Positions 17,915 to 27,859 are shown, counted from the stretch's first letter. The stretch is DNA of 64,000 nt from Simiduia sp. 21SJ11W-1 (GCF_024138675.1 NZ_CP090959.1:434001-498000), one strand, 5' to 3'. A program made the numbers and translations. Notes: a model not told the origin generated them from the letters alone.

Positions 17915-20900
17915 ATGCTGAAACACAATGCGTTTAATCGCACCCTCCTATCCACCGCTATCATTGCGGCTATGGCTGGCACCTCCGGCTATGCGCTTGC
18001 GCAGGAAGCGCCTGAAGATGAATCTGCACTTGAAGTAATTGAAGTTGTTGGTATTCGTCGCAGCTTAATGCAGTCTGCGGATATCAAACGCGACTCTATG
18101 GGCATTACCGACGCCATTTCTGCAGAAGACATGGGTAAATTCCCCGACTCTAACCTGGCGGAATCACTGCAGCGCATCACGGGTGTGTCTATCGACCGAA
18201 AAGACGGTGAAGGCAGCAGCATCACCGTACGTGGCCTTGGCCCAGCATTTAACCTAGTGCAGTTGAATGGTCGTCAGTTGGCTTCGGCTGCTGGCAACCG
18301 CAGCTTCGATTTCTCTACCATTTCTGCAGACATGATTCGCGGCATTGAGGTATACAAAACCTCTGCTGCTGAGCGTGAAACCGGTGGCATGGGCGCGACT
18401 GTCAATGTTAAAACCCTGCGTCCGCTGAATGAGCCAGGTGAGCGTTTGGTGTTGGTGGGTAAAGGTATTTCTGACAATTCTGCAGATGATGCCAGTATCA
18501 CGCCAGAAATTGCAGGTATCTACTCAACCACCTTTGATGACGACAAGTTTGGTGTGGCTGTATCTTTGAACTACCAGGAGCGGCAGAACGGTCGCAGCGA
18601 AGCCAAAGAAGAAGTGTTCTGGATGTCTAACATCTGGGGTGAGGGCGCGCGTCCTGGCTTTGGCTGGATGAACTCTGAAAGTGCTGTAGACAATGACTAC
18701 CAGGTAAACAAGCCTCAGGATGGTGAACTATACGCGCTGGGCCGTATGGCGGCATTCAATGCTGTTGAACAAGAGCACGAGCGTTTGAACGGCCAGGTGG
18801 TTTTTCAGTGGCGCCCAAGCGACAACATCACAACTACTGTTGATTATAACTACTTTAAAAAAGATGTGCAGACTCACACCAATCGCGCATCAATTTGGTA
18901 TGACTGGGCTGGCCGAAACTCTACTGCAGTTTGGAGCGACGACACCATCAAGGCACCTTTGGTTTACGGTGAAGTCCGGCCGAATGCTGGTTTTGGTGAA
19001 ACCACTTTCTACGCGCAAGAAGATAACGTGCAGAATGAATTGCAAGCCTTCGGCTTGAATGTTGAGTGGGATGTAAATGATAGTTTGGTTCTAGGCTTTG
19101 ACGCGAATACTTCAAAGTCCGACATCACGCCAACTGGCGGTACCATGGGTTCGCGCGCGGCAATTGAAATGGCAGCTCTTACCCGTCAGGCAGTGGGTGT
19201 TGACTACACTGGCGACATTCCCGCTGTGTACTTGAATAATCCCAACGTAAATCCAGCTGACGTTGTGCCACTGAACCACTTCATTGAAAGCCGTTTTGAT
19301 GAATCTGAAGTGACTCAGGCCAAGTTTGACGGCACCTGGTCATTAAATGAAGAGCACAGCTTTGACTTTGGTTTGCAGTACAACCAGGTGAGTTACGGCA
19401 CGGGTGACATCCGCGTTGAACGTAAACGTAAGTACTACGAACAGTTTGTAGGTGACTTTGCAGCCTTTGAAGGTTTTGAAGCATTCAACTTCATGAACCG
19501 CTTTGATGCAGATTACGGTGATTTTGAAACAATTGCCCAGCAGTTGCCCAACGGGAATACCCTGAACGACTATGATAACAACGGCAACGTTGTTTCTTCT
19601 CATACACTGACAAAAGACAGCCTCTATGCAAGTGCGTTGAAGTTTGATTTGCGTGACATGTATGCCTTCCTTTCTGGTAACCCTGTTTGGGGTCAACACA
19701 TCCCTGCAGGTGGTCTAGATTCAGCAGCACCTTCTCTAGGTTCGTGCGCTACGGTTTTCTGTGCTTCTAACAAATACGCACAGGGTAACCTGCAAGAAGT
19801 TGAGGAAGTTACCAATGTTGCGTTTGTACAGTGGAATTGGTCAAGCGAAGTATTGAGCATGCCTTTCGATATGCACCTAGGCTATCGCTACGAAGAAACT
19901 ACTGTTGAATCTGCCTCCGCAATTCAGCAGTGGGGTGGTAGTGTATGGAGTACATACAGCCAGGTAGAGCTAATTCCTCAATTGGATTCAGATGGTAACG
20001 CCATTATTGGCCTGGGTTCACGTACTGGTGAATACAGCTACGGTTTGCCAAGCTTCAACCTGAACGTAAATGTTACCGAAAACATCATTGTACGTGCTGC
20101 ATATAGTGAATCAATTGCGCGCCCTAACTACGGTGTGCTGAAAGGTGGTGTACGTATTGGTGCCAAGCAAAACCCTGGCATTGGTAACGGCAGCTCCGGT
20201 AACCCAGGTCTTGAGCCACTGGAGTCTGAGAACTACGATGTGTCTGCTGAGTGGTACTACAGCGACGACAGCTACGCATCTATTGCCTACTTCGACAAAA
20301 AGATCACCAACTTCGTTGGTGGAAACACCAACGTCAACACCATCCTTGATGGCGTGTACCAGCCAAGCGATGGTCAGTATGCACAAGAAGCAATGGCGGC
20401 AGGTATGACATCCACTCAGGAAATCTTCGATTGGATTATTGCCAACCGTGCTGGCTTCCCAGGCGTTGATAGCAGCAGTCAATCTGTGCTGGGTGATGTT
20501 GCACGTGACCCTGCGATGGAATTCCGTGTAAACGTTCCTAGCAATGGTGACCTAGTAAATGGTGTTGCTGGTTGGGAATTCAACGTTCAGCACCTGTTTG
20601 GCGAGTCTGGTTTTGGTGTGATTGCTAACTACACCATTGTAGATTCCGATTACAGCTACAAAAATGAGGACTTGAGCGGCTCGAACGCGCTGGTTGGTGT
20701 AAGCGATACCGCCAACCTTGTTGGCTTCTATGAAAAACACGGTGTTTCTGCCCGCTTGGCCTACAACTGGCGTGACAAGTTCCTCAAGAGCCACAACCAA
20801 TCGTTTGGTCTTCAGGAGCCGGTGTACGATCGCGCGTTCGGTACGCTAGACCTGAACTTAAGCTACGATATCAACGATAATGCACAGGTGTTCCTGCAAG

Positions 20901-21013
20901 GTGTAAACATCCTTAATGAAGCTAATGTGAGCGTTGGTCGTGCTGACCACCTAATTCTGAATCATGCTGAAACGGGTGCGCGTTGGACATTGGGCGCTCG
21001 TTACCAGCTCTAA
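17915..21013 (+). CDS. TonB-dependent outer-membrane receptor
   Basis: 1032 residues with a signal peptide ending near YALAQ. The plug domain (about 45-170) has SAEDMGKFPDSNLAESLQRI and TVRGLGPAFNLVQLNGRQLA; a long beta-barrel follows and ends in the aromatic-rich strand GARWTLGARYQL. This form is the TonB-dependent receptor type common in carbohydrate loci of Xanthomonas, Caulobacter and Cellvibrionales. It would import a glycan oligomer across the outer membrane. A phased-repeat operator and a candidate promoter lie upstream and a strong terminator lies downstream, so it is a single-gene unit. The substrate is unknown; oligosaccharides of the mannose/rhamnose glycan degraded by neighbours are the natural guess. 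Confidence 0.93.
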   Translation: MLKHNAFNRTLLSTAIIAAMAGTSGYALAQEAPEDESALEVIEVVGIRRSLMQSADIKRDSMGITDAISAEDMGKFPDSNLAESLQRITGVSIDRKDGEGSSITVRGLGPAFNLVQLNGRQLASAAGNRSFDFSTISADMIRGIEVYKTSAAERETGGMGATVNVKTLRPLNEPGERLVLVGKGISDNSADDASITPEIAGIYSTTFDDDKFGVAVSLNYQERQNGRSEAKEEVFWMSNIWGEGARPGFGWMNSESAVDNDYQVNKPQDGELYALGRMAAFNAVEQEHERLNGQVVFQWRPSDNITTTVDYNYFKKDVQTHTNRASIWYDWAGRNSTAVWSDDTIKAPLVYGEVRPNAGFGETTFYAQEDNVQNELQAFGLNVEWDVNDSLVLGFDANTSKSDITPTGGTMGSRAAIEMAALTRQAVGVDYTGDIPAVYLNNPNVNPADVVPLNHFIESRFDESEVTQAKFDGTWSLNEEHSFDFGLQYNQVSYGTGDIRVERKRKYYEQFVGDFAAFEGFEAFNFMNRFDADYGDFETIAQQLPNGNTLNDYDNNGNVVSSHTLTKDSLYASALKFDLRDMYAFLSGNPVWGQHIPAGGLDSAAPSLGSCATVFCASNKYAQGNLQEVEEVTNVAFVQWNWSSEVLSMPFDMHLGYRYEETTVESASAIQQWGGSVWSTYSQVELIPQLDSDGNAIIGLGSRTGEYSYGLPSFNLNVNVTENIIVRAAYSESIARPNYGVLKGGVRIGAKQNPGIGNGSSGNPGLEPLESENYDVSAEWYYSDDSYASIAYFDKKITNFVGGNTNVNTILDGVYQPSDGQYAQEAMAAGMTSTQEIFDWIIANRAGFPGVDSSSQSVLGDVARDPAMEFRVNVPSNGDLVNGVAGWEFNVQHLFGESGFGVIANYTIVDSDYSYKNEDLSGSNALVGVSDTANLVGFYEKHGVSARLAYNWRDKFLKSHNQSFGLQEPVYDRAFGTLDLNLSYDINDNAQVFLQGVNILNEANVSVGRADHLILNHAETGARWTLGARYQL

Positions 21014-21042
21014 TTTGATTCATTGTAAATTGATGCTCAATA

Positions 21043-21067
21043 AGCCCTCTGTATAGAGGGCTTTTTT
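21043..21067 (+). terminator. Rho-independent terminator after TonB receptor
   Basis: AGCCCTCT (21043-21050), loop GTAT, AGAGGGCT (21055-21062) and a run of T to 21067. Confidence 0.9.
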
Positions 21068-21092
21068 CTTTGGTTTTTGACGGAATTCTATA

Positions 21093-23633
21093 GTGCGGTT
21101 TCTTAAAGTAGTAATGCTACTGGTAGTAGGTGGCGTTTTATTGGCGAGCTGTAAAGATGATCAGGCGCGAATCGTTGCGCTAGATTGGCAATACTGGGCG
21201 CCTGGCGGAGGTGGTGAAATTCAAAGCATCTATTTGGATCCTGCGGTAAAAGATCGCTTTTACGTAATGAGCGATATGGAGGGCTTGTACCGAACGGATG
21301 ATGGCGGCAAGCACTACTCGCTGCTGGCGGAAGACCTTGCGCAACTGAATGTATTTGGCCTTGCGAGCGACCCAACTAACCCTGATCGCCTGTATTTGGG
21401 AACCCATCGCATGGCGCTTTTGTCTGATGATGCGGGTGAAACCTGGAACGCAATTGCTGAAACGCTCACTTACCCCGTGCAGCTTATTGGCGTTAACCCG
21501 AATAATTCGAGCCACATAGTGATGGCGCTAAGTTCGCCAGACATTACCGACCTCAATGACCAGCCCAAGCAGGTACCTGAATACGCAACAGGAGAAAAAC
21601 ACCCAGGGCTCGTGTTTGTATCAACTGATAGCGGTAAAACATTTACTAAGCACTATTACGATCAGGCGTTGCTAAAAGAAAAAAACGCCTGGGACTTGGT
21701 GTTCGATTCTGTTCACGATCTCGTTTATTTGGCCACCGAGCGCGGCTTGTATCACTCGCGTGATGGCGGCAAACAATGGGCGGCGGTTGCCGCACCCGAG
21801 GGCTTTAGTGCCGCGTTGGGTTTTGCACTCTCTCCGGCCGGTGATTTTGCCTTTGCCATTTTTGCCAAAGATGAAAAAATCTCAACGGTGTTTACTACCC
21901 GCGCTAAGGCCTTGGCCAACGGTACGCCCACTTGGGTGCAGGTTGATCAATTGTACCAACCTAACCGCAAAGGTGAGCCCGAACGCTTGGCGCAGCCCGG
22001 TGAAACCCGGGTGGAGTTTGATGGCGAAACCTATACCAACCCGGGCCAGCGCTACGCACGCCTGAAGGTAGACCCGCGCAGCCAAAGTGCTGAGTTCGGG
22101 CTGGCAAACACCGTGAGGCTGCTTATGGGTAAAACCATGAAACACCACAACAGCTCGCTTTTTTACTCAACCTTTGATGTAAGCCAAGGTGTGCCATCGC
22201 GCGGCAATTGGCAGCGCATCTATTACGAGGGCGGTAAAAAAGGGTGGGGTACCACCCAGGGTTCAGATAATTATGTTCAGGTAGACAGCTTCGATTTCGT
22301 ACCCATTGCCTGGGGCCGCAACAACGAAATTATTCTTGAAAACGGCCACGGTATTAGCCTGCTGGATATAACTGCACCGGGGTTTCCAAAGCAGGGCGCT
22401 GAAACCATGCTTTACCAAACGCCCGTAACCGAAAATAACGGCGCCGCTCCCCATACTACCTGGGCCAATCGTGGTTTCGTAAATACCTACAACGGTGATT
22501 TTGCAACCAGTAAAAACTATTTTGTTGCCGCGCTCAGTGATCAGGGCCTGCATGAAAGTTGGGATTACGGTAAAAGCTGGATTCGCGATCTGCGCCCGAT
22601 TCCGCAAATTACGGCCTCTAAATCTGTAGAAATTCTTGAAACAGACCCGCCCATTGTGGTGTTGGGCACGGGTTACGGCTATGGCGCAAGCGACATACCC
22701 ATGGGGCTTTATGCCAAAGCGCTGGTGCATCACTCGCCCAAAGATACGTGGGTGCATCTGGCCGGCGGCATTGCAGAGTGGAACGGAGAGGGCAGTGAAA
22801 ATGCCAACGGCTTGCCCTCGGTGCCAGAGGCGTTGCGCGTGCACGGCCACCCGGATGCCTGGGATTACCGCATATGGGCTATGGCTGCCGACAGCCAATC
22901 GCCGGGGCGCCTGTTTGTTGGTTTCAAAGGCCGCGGCATTTATGTTTGCGACGATGTGGGCGCCTTGTTGCGTGGTGACGGTGCAGGTTTCAGGCAATTG
23001 GATTTGGGCGAGGTTGAACTCCCGAAAACTGCGCTGGTTGCACACCCGCTAAAAGAAAATACCATTTTCTACCCCACGGCGAGCAGCTTGTACCGCTACC
23101 AAAATGGCCAGGTGGAAAAGGTGCAAACCTTCACGGGGCTAATTGAAGACGTGCACGCCTGGCAGCATCAGGGCAAAACGCTTTTGGCAGTGGCCGCGCA
23201 AACCCCGGCCGATGCCAGCCACAATACATATGTGAGTGCTGATGAAGGCAAAACCTGGCACACAGTGCTGGATAGAGCCGCAATGCGAAAGGCCGGTGTG
23301 CCGAGCTTCTTCGAAACCCCGGCCTACCCACGCAATGATCCGCTCATGCCCTTTATGGGTGGCTTTGCGGGGCTTGAAAACTGGTTAATTGTGCCGGTGG
23401 GTTCTATTCGCAACAGCATTGGTGTGTATGCCCTTGAATTGAACCTCAACAACCTTTCGGATGTGCGGGTGACAAATGTGGCCGGCACTGGCGCCAATCG
23501 CCACGGCTATACGCGCGTAAATGAAGGGGAGGTGCGCTGGATAAAGGGCAAGCCCTGGCTGGTGCACAGCACCCGTGGTGCAGGAGTGGTAGCCGCAGAC
23601 TTATCGCCCTTGTTGGCGCGGGGAGCCGAATAA
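21093..23633 (+). CDS. GH74-like beta-propeller lipoprotein
   Basis: 846 residues from GTG 21093; ATG 21114 is an alternative start still leaving a lipobox. LLASC places the lipidated Cys near residue 20. The mature start WQYWAPGGGGEIQSIYLDP and the motif SDMEGLYRTDDGGKHY parallel the protein at 807 (SDMEGVYKSTNNGESW), and Asp-box-like repeats continue (SDDAGETW, STDSGKTF, SRDGGKQW, SADEGKTW). There is no fibronectin tail. It is likely a surface or periplasmic glycoside hydrolase or binding protein of the GH74/BNR type. Its stop overlaps the start of the next gene (TAATG), so the two are translationally coupled. The substrate is not known. Confidence 0.8.
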   Translation: MRFLKVVMLLVVGGVLLASCKDDQARIVALDWQYWAPGGGGEIQSIYLDPAVKDRFYVMSDMEGLYRTDDGGKHYSLLAEDLAQLNVFGLASDPTNPDRLYLGTHRMALLSDDAGETWNAIAETLTYPVQLIGVNPNNSSHIVMALSSPDITDLNDQPKQVPEYATGEKHPGLVFVSTDSGKTFTKHYYDQALLKEKNAWDLVFDSVHDLVYLATERGLYHSRDGGKQWAAVAAPEGFSAALGFALSPAGDFAFAIFAKDEKISTVFTTRAKALANGTPTWVQVDQLYQPNRKGEPERLAQPGETRVEFDGETYTNPGQRYARLKVDPRSQSAEFGLANTVRLLMGKTMKHHNSSLFYSTFDVSQGVPSRGNWQRIYYEGGKKGWGTTQGSDNYVQVDSFDFVPIAWGRNNEIILENGHGISLLDITAPGFPKQGAETMLYQTPVTENNGAAPHTTWANRGFVNTYNGDFATSKNYFVAALSDQGLHESWDYGKSWIRDLRPIPQITASKSVEILETDPPIVVLGTGYGYGASDIPMGLYAKALVHHSPKDTWVHLAGGIAEWNGEGSENANGLPSVPEALRVHGHPDAWDYRIWAMAADSQSPGRLFVGFKGRGIYVCDDVGALLRGDGAGFRQLDLGEVELPKTALVAHPLKENTIFYPTASSLYRYQNGQVEKVQTFTGLIEDVHAWQHQGKTLLAVAAQTPADASHNTYVSADEGKTWHTVLDRAAMRKAGVPSFFETPAYPRNDPLMPFMGGFAGLENWLIVPVGSIRNSIGVYALELNLNNLSDVRVTNVAGTGANRHGYTRVNEGEVRWIKGKPWLVHSTRGAGVVAADLSPLLARGAE

Positions 23634-24487
23634 TGGACATCGCCTTCCTGTGCCCCTTGTGGGGTTCTGAGCAGCTGCCCTTTGAAACCTTTTTGGCCAA
23701 TGCAAAGCACGCGGGGTATGAAGGCGTTGAAGTGGCGTTTCCGAAAGATCCTGTTCAATGTGCAGAGATGGTAGCGGCCATAAAGCACTACAACCTCGTT
23801 TTTGTGGCGCAGCATTGGGACACGCTAACCACAGATTTTACCGAGCACCAGCGCGCCTACTTGGCGCGCTTATCGCAGCTTGCAGAAACTGGCCCATTGT
23901 TTGTTAACTCCCACTCCGGGCGCGATCACTTCAGCTTCGAACAAAATAAAGCGCTGTTGGACGCGGCCGAAGCCTTATCGCAATCGCTGGGTTTGCCCAT
24001 TTATCATGAAACACACCGGGGCCGCTTTAACTTTGCGGCCCATGTTACTCAGCAATTTTTACAGGCCATGCCCGGCTTGCAGTTAACGGCAGATTTCAGC
24101 CATTGGTGCTGTGTGGCCGAATCATTATTGGAAGACCAGCAAGAGGCTGTGAATGCAGCCATTGCGCGGAGTTTTCACGTGCATTGCCGTGTGGGCCACA
24201 GCCAGGGTGCGCAGGTGGTAGCTACCGGGTTGCCAGAATATGCCGAAGCCCTTGAGCGGCACCTTGGCTGGTGGGTGGCCATTGCACAAGCAGCCCTTGC
24301 CCGTGGGCAAAGGTTACTGACTTTCACCGCCGAGTTTGGGCCTGCGCCCTATATGCTGCCCAACCCTGCAACGGGTGCGCCCATTGCAAATCAGTGGGCG
24401 CAAAATGTAGATATTATGCGCCGTGTGCGTGCTCGCGTTCAGCAAACGTTAGCAAAATCTCCCGTTGGTAGCGCTGCCCGGGGCTAA
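23633..24487 (+). CDS. Sugar-phosphate isomerase/epimerase-like TIM barrel
   Basis: 284 residues of the xylose-isomerase-like/AP-endonuclease-2 superfamily. Candidate metal ligands are Glu in YHETHRGR, Asp in TADFSHW, His in HVHCRVGH and Glu in TAEFGPAPY, in the order expected for the family. There is no signal peptide, so it acts in the cytosol. It is coupled to the GH74-like lipoprotein by a one-base overlap and probably converts the sugar released or imported by that system. Its 3' end overlaps the mutarotase gene on the other strand by 74 bp. The exact reaction (ketose 3-epimerase, isomerase or lyase) cannot be read from the sequence. Confidence 0.75.
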   Translation: MDIAFLCPLWGSEQLPFETFLANAKHAGYEGVEVAFPKDPVQCAEMVAAIKHYNLVFVAQHWDTLTTDFTEHQRAYLARLSQLAETGPLFVNSHSGRDHFSFEQNKALLDAAEALSQSLGLPIYHETHRGRFNFAAHVTQQFLQAMPGLQLTADFSHWCCVAESLLEDQQEAVNAAIARSFHVHCRVGHSQGAQVVATGLPEYAEALERHLGWWVAIAQAALARGQRLLTFTAEFGPAPYMLPNPATGAPIANQWAQNVDIMRRVRARVQQTLAKSPVGSAARG

Positions 24488-25436
24488 CCAGCGGGCTTGG
24501 AAATTCAGGCCGGTTTACGGCGTTGGGGTAGCCTTGGGCCTCCAGGCACACGCCGCTAAACGGGCTGAATTCTCCGCTCAAATGGCCTGCGGTGTATAAC
24601 AATATGCCGGGCTGGTTGGTGTGTAGTGTCATTTTCAGCTTATTGCCAAGCAGCACCGCCGCTGGCTGCAGTTGCGCCTTTGGCAACCCGCATTGCTCGC
24701 TTTTGGCTAGCGGGAAGTAATGATCAAAACCGTGTGCATCTACCCGCTTTTTTTGGCGCCAGCGCTCGATGTGCTGGCCGATGTTGTGATCAAAACTCAA
24801 GTTCAATTCATTTAATGGCAGTGCCTTGCCGGTGGGTAAGTCTGCGTGTTTCTCCAGCACCTCCTGTGCGCGCAGGCTTAATCGCAGGTTGCGGCAGTCG
24901 GGCTCGCCAAGCGTGAAGTAAGCGTGATGGGTGAGATCTATGGGTGTGGTGGCATCGGTGGTGGCACTCAAGGTGATGCGCATTTGATTGCCTTCAAGCA
25001 GCGCGTAGTGCACTTGCGCATGAACCCGCCCCGGAAAGCCCTGATCGCCATCGGGCGAGTGAATTTCAAACCCGGCCTCGCACGCCCCGCGCTCTGCGGT
25101 GGCCCAACTTTGGTTGCTGAAATTGCGCGCGCCGCCGTGCAATGTGTGTTCACCTAAATTGCGTGAAAGCGCATATTGGCGCCCCCCCAAACTGAATGTA
25201 GCGCCACCAATGCGGTTGGCAACCCGCCCGCATACAGCATTTACCGCGTAGATATCTTCAAGCCAAAGCGCTGCACTGGGGTAGGCAAGCAGTAGGGGTT
25301 GATCGTCGAAGTAGAGCTGCAACAAGCGCGCGCCGTGAGCACTTACTTCGGCCCGGAGCCGCCCGTGCTCTAGTGTGTGATAACCGGGCAGGCTTCCAAG
25401 GGGGGTGGATTGCGAGCAAAATTTTGTGGCTGTCAT
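24414..25436 (-). CDS. galM: Aldose 1-epimerase (mutarotase)
   Basis: 340 residues from ATG 25436; an upstream in-frame start at 25478 would run through the operator and is rejected. Family motifs are CGRVANRIGGATFSL, LHGG, LTHHAYF with the catalytic His, HGFDHYF, and CLEAQGYPNAVN with the catalytic Glu. It interconverts alpha and beta anomers of free hexoses in the cytosol or periplasm; no export signal is evident. It diverges from the desaturase fusion at 25550, and the two share a 113-bp control region with phased repeats. Its last 74 bp overlap the converging isomerase gene. Confidence 0.9.
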   Translation of the reverse strand: MTATKFCSQSTPLGSLPGYHTLEHGRLRAEVSAHGARLLQLYFDDQPLLLAYPSAALWLEDIYAVNAVCGRVANRIGGATFSLGGRQYALSRNLGEHTLHGGARNFSNQSWATAERGACEAGFEIHSPDGDQGFPGRVHAQVHYALLEGNQMRITLSATTDATTPIDLTHHAYFTLGEPDCRNLRLSLRAQEVLEKHADLPTGKALPLNELNLSFDHNIGQHIERWRQKKRVDAHGFDHYFPLAKSEQCGLPKAQLQPAAVLLGNKLKMTLHTNQPGILLYTAGHLSGEFSPFSGVCLEAQGYPNAVNRPEFPSPLVSPGQRYQREILLTFAEREHAHGA

Positions 25437-25456
25437 TGCTAACTTCCTGTTGTTAT

Positions 25457-25503
25457 TGATTGAAATTATAATTATCATGATCGCAAATGACTAATAATGA
25501 TTT
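25457..25503 (+). promoter_or_regulatory. Putative operator between mutarotase and desaturase fusion
   Basis: TGATTG at 25457, TGATCG at 25478, TGACTA at 25488 and TGATTT at 25498: spacing 21, 10 and 10 bp, so all are on one face of the helix. It lies 21 bp before the minus-strand mutarotase start and 47 bp before the fusion-gene start, and could control both. Confidence 0.55.
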
Positions 25504-25549
25504 GTAAGCGCCGCTACCGTTCGGCCGCTTACGTAGGGGGGGGCAGGCA

Positions 25550-27790
25550 ATGCAGCCGCGGGATTATCGTCTCACAGGCCCAGAGGGCGCGCACGCGCAA
25601 CAGCGTGGCCTTGCTGATGCACGCTGGTATCAAAGCCCGGTAAACAAAGCCGCCATGCGCGCACTGCTGGTGCGCCGCAATTGGCCTGCCCTGCGCGATA
25701 CATGCATTTGGTTTGCGCTGCTTGGCGCCTCAGGTTACGCCATGTATGCCACCTGGGGTACGGCGTGGTTCCCGCTGCCTTTTCTGGTTTATGCGGTGCT
25801 CTATGCATCTGTTTCAGACTCCCGTTGGCACGAGTGCAGCCACGGCACAGCCTTTAAATCTGATTGGCTTAACATCCTGGTTTACGAAATTTCCTCGTTT
25901 CTGGTATTTCGTGAATCCACCACATGGCGCTGGAGCCACGTGCGCCACCACACAGATACCATCATCGTGGGGCGCGATCCGGAAATTGCGAGCCCGCGCC
26001 CGGTAAGCCTGTGGCAAATGGTGTTGTCTTTTTTTAAGCCGCAAGCCATGTGGGCCGAAGCCAAGCGCATTGTGTTACATGCGTTTGGCGGGCGCGATTC
26101 GCAAGCAGCCACCTATGTACCTGAAAGCGAGTGGCCAAAAATTCACTGGAAGGCGCGTATTTACCTGCTGATTTATTGCAGCGTGATTGCCCTGGCAGTG
26201 GCTGGCCAAAGCTTGTTGCCGCTGATGTACGTGGGCATGCCTACCGTATTTGGTTCATGGCTGATCAGCATTTACGGCTACACCCAACATGCAGGGCTTG
26301 CTGAAGATGTAACAGACCATCGCCGCAACAGCCGTACGGTGTACATGAATTTCCTTAACCGTTTTCTCTACTGGAACATGAATTACCATGTAGAGCACCA
26401 CATGTACCCATTGGTGCCCTACCACGCGCTGCCAAAATTGCATGCCCTTATTAAAGACGATTGCCCGCCAGCCTACCCGGGCCTGTGGGCTGCCTGGAAA
26501 GAAATTATTACTGCGTGGCGCCGCCAAGCGAAAGATCCGGCGTTTTACATAGAACGCCCGCTGCCAAATTCAGATGCCACCTATGAGCGTGCAACTGCAT
26601 CGGTAAAAGCTGCAGATGCGCAAGGCTTTGTGGACATCAGCGAAGCCCGCACACTTGCCCCTGAAGACGTTATGCGCGTAGATGTGGGCGGCCATACCTT
26701 TGCCGTATACCGCACCGCCAATGGCGAGCTTGCCGCCACAGAAGGCATATGTACCCACGGCAATGCACATCTGGCCAATGGCTTAGTGCTGGGTGATGAA
26801 ATCGAATGCCCAAAGCACAACGGCCGCTTTAATGTGCACGATGGCAGCGCCAGGCGTGCACCGGCGTGCGTGGCACTTGAACGCTACGCCATAGAATCGC
26901 GTGCAGAGGGGCTGTTTTTAAACACCCGGCCGCTGCCCCGCACAGATGCAATAAAACGTTGGGCGCTGCGTGTTGTGGCAGTTAAGAATTTGTCTACCTT
27001 TATTCGTGAAATAGAGCTCGCGCCCGAACAGCTTACCCCGCAGTTTACCTATAAGCCGGGCGACTACCTGCGGCTGTGCATACCCGCCTATGAGGCGCGC
27101 AGCCTGTATCTTGCAGTGCCCACCGTATCGCAAGCCGCCACCTGGGAGGCGCTAGGCTTAACGCACGCCAAGGCCTGCAATGTGCAGCCCTGCATGAGAA
27201 ATTACTCGCTTGCAACTAACCCTGTTAAAGATGAAACCCTAAAGCTTAATGTGCGGCTTGCTTTCAATGGCGCAGACGAACAGACCATGCACCTGGGTGT
27301 GGGCTCGGCTTACATGTACAGCCTAAAACCCGGTGATGTGGTTGAGGCAATGGGCCCGCAGGGTGATTTCCGAATCAAGCCTGCCAACACAGATATGGTT
27401 TACTTAGGGGGCGGTGCCGGTATGGCGCCACTAAAATCGCACCTTTCGTTTTTGCTGGAAACCGAAAAAACCGCCCGCTCCATCAGTTTTTGGTATGGCG
27501 CACGTAATCGTCACGAAGCGCTGTACAGGGAATACTTTGAAAACCTGGCAAAACAGCACCAAAACTTCACCTTCAACCTTGTGCTTTCCGAGCCGCAAGA
27601 TGAAGAAGATAAACAGCTCAACATCGGTTTTGTGCATCAGGCAATGTACGATCAATTTTTAAAAGGTGCCGCCAACTCGCGCGCATTTGAATACTACCTC
27701 TGCGGCCCCCCGCCAATGATGGCCGCTGCCCGCACTATGCTGAAAAAGCATGGCGTGCCAGATAAGCAGGTAGCCTTCGACGAATTCTAG
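25550..27790 (+). CDS. Membrane desaturase/hydroxylase fused to Rieske ferredoxin and NqrF-like reductase
   Basis: 746 residues, three parts in one chain. (1) Residues about 45-320: membrane fatty-acid-desaturase-type domain with three His boxes, HECSH (94-98), HVRHH (130-134) and HVEHH (280-284), plus hydrophobic segments. (2) About 365-460: Rieske [2Fe-2S] domain with CTH (401-403) and CPKH (420-423). (3) About 470-746: FAD/NAD(P) reductase resembling the NqrF C terminus, with CMRNYSLATNP, YLGGGAGMAPLKSHL and YYLCGPPPMM. All key residues are present, so it looks like a self-sufficient NAD(P)H- and O2-dependent di-iron oxygenase or desaturase at the inner membrane. It shares a phased-repeat control region with the mutarotase and ends at its own terminator. 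The substrate is unknown; a lipid or a sugar-linked group are both possible. Confidence 0.9.
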   Translation: MQPRDYRLTGPEGAHAQQRGLADARWYQSPVNKAAMRALLVRRNWPALRDTCIWFALLGASGYAMYATWGTAWFPLPFLVYAVLYASVSDSRWHECSHGTAFKSDWLNILVYEISSFLVFRESTTWRWSHVRHHTDTIIVGRDPEIASPRPVSLWQMVLSFFKPQAMWAEAKRIVLHAFGGRDSQAATYVPESEWPKIHWKARIYLLIYCSVIALAVAGQSLLPLMYVGMPTVFGSWLISIYGYTQHAGLAEDVTDHRRNSRTVYMNFLNRFLYWNMNYHVEHHMYPLVPYHALPKLHALIKDDCPPAYPGLWAAWKEIITAWRRQAKDPAFYIERPLPNSDATYERATASVKAADAQGFVDISEARTLAPEDVMRVDVGGHTFAVYRTANGELAATEGICTHGNAHLANGLVLGDEIECPKHNGRFNVHDGSARRAPACVALERYAIESRAEGLFLNTRPLPRTDAIKRWALRVVAVKNLSTFIREIELAPEQLTPQFTYKPGDYLRLCIPAYEARSLYLAVPTVSQAATWEALGLTHAKACNVQPCMRNYSLATNPVKDETLKLNVRLAFNGADEQTMHLGVGSAYMYSLKPGDVVEAMGPQGDFRIKPANTDMVYLGGGAGMAPLKSHLSFLLETEKTARSISFWYGARNRHEALYREYFENLAKQHQNFTFNLVLSEPQDEEDKQLNIGFVHQAMYDQFLKGAANSRAFEYYLCGPPPMMAAARTMLKKHGVPDKQVAFDEF

Positions 27791-27836
27791 ATGCCTCGTG
27801 TTCATGCTTAGGGTTTTCTCTCGGCCCTCGTTTTAG

Positions 27837-27859
27837 CCGCCCCTTGGGGCGGTTTTTTT
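27837..27859 (+). terminator. Rho-independent terminator after the fusion gene
   Basis: CCGCCCC (27837-27843), 2-nt loop, GGGGCGG (27846-27852) and seven T. Confidence 0.9.
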
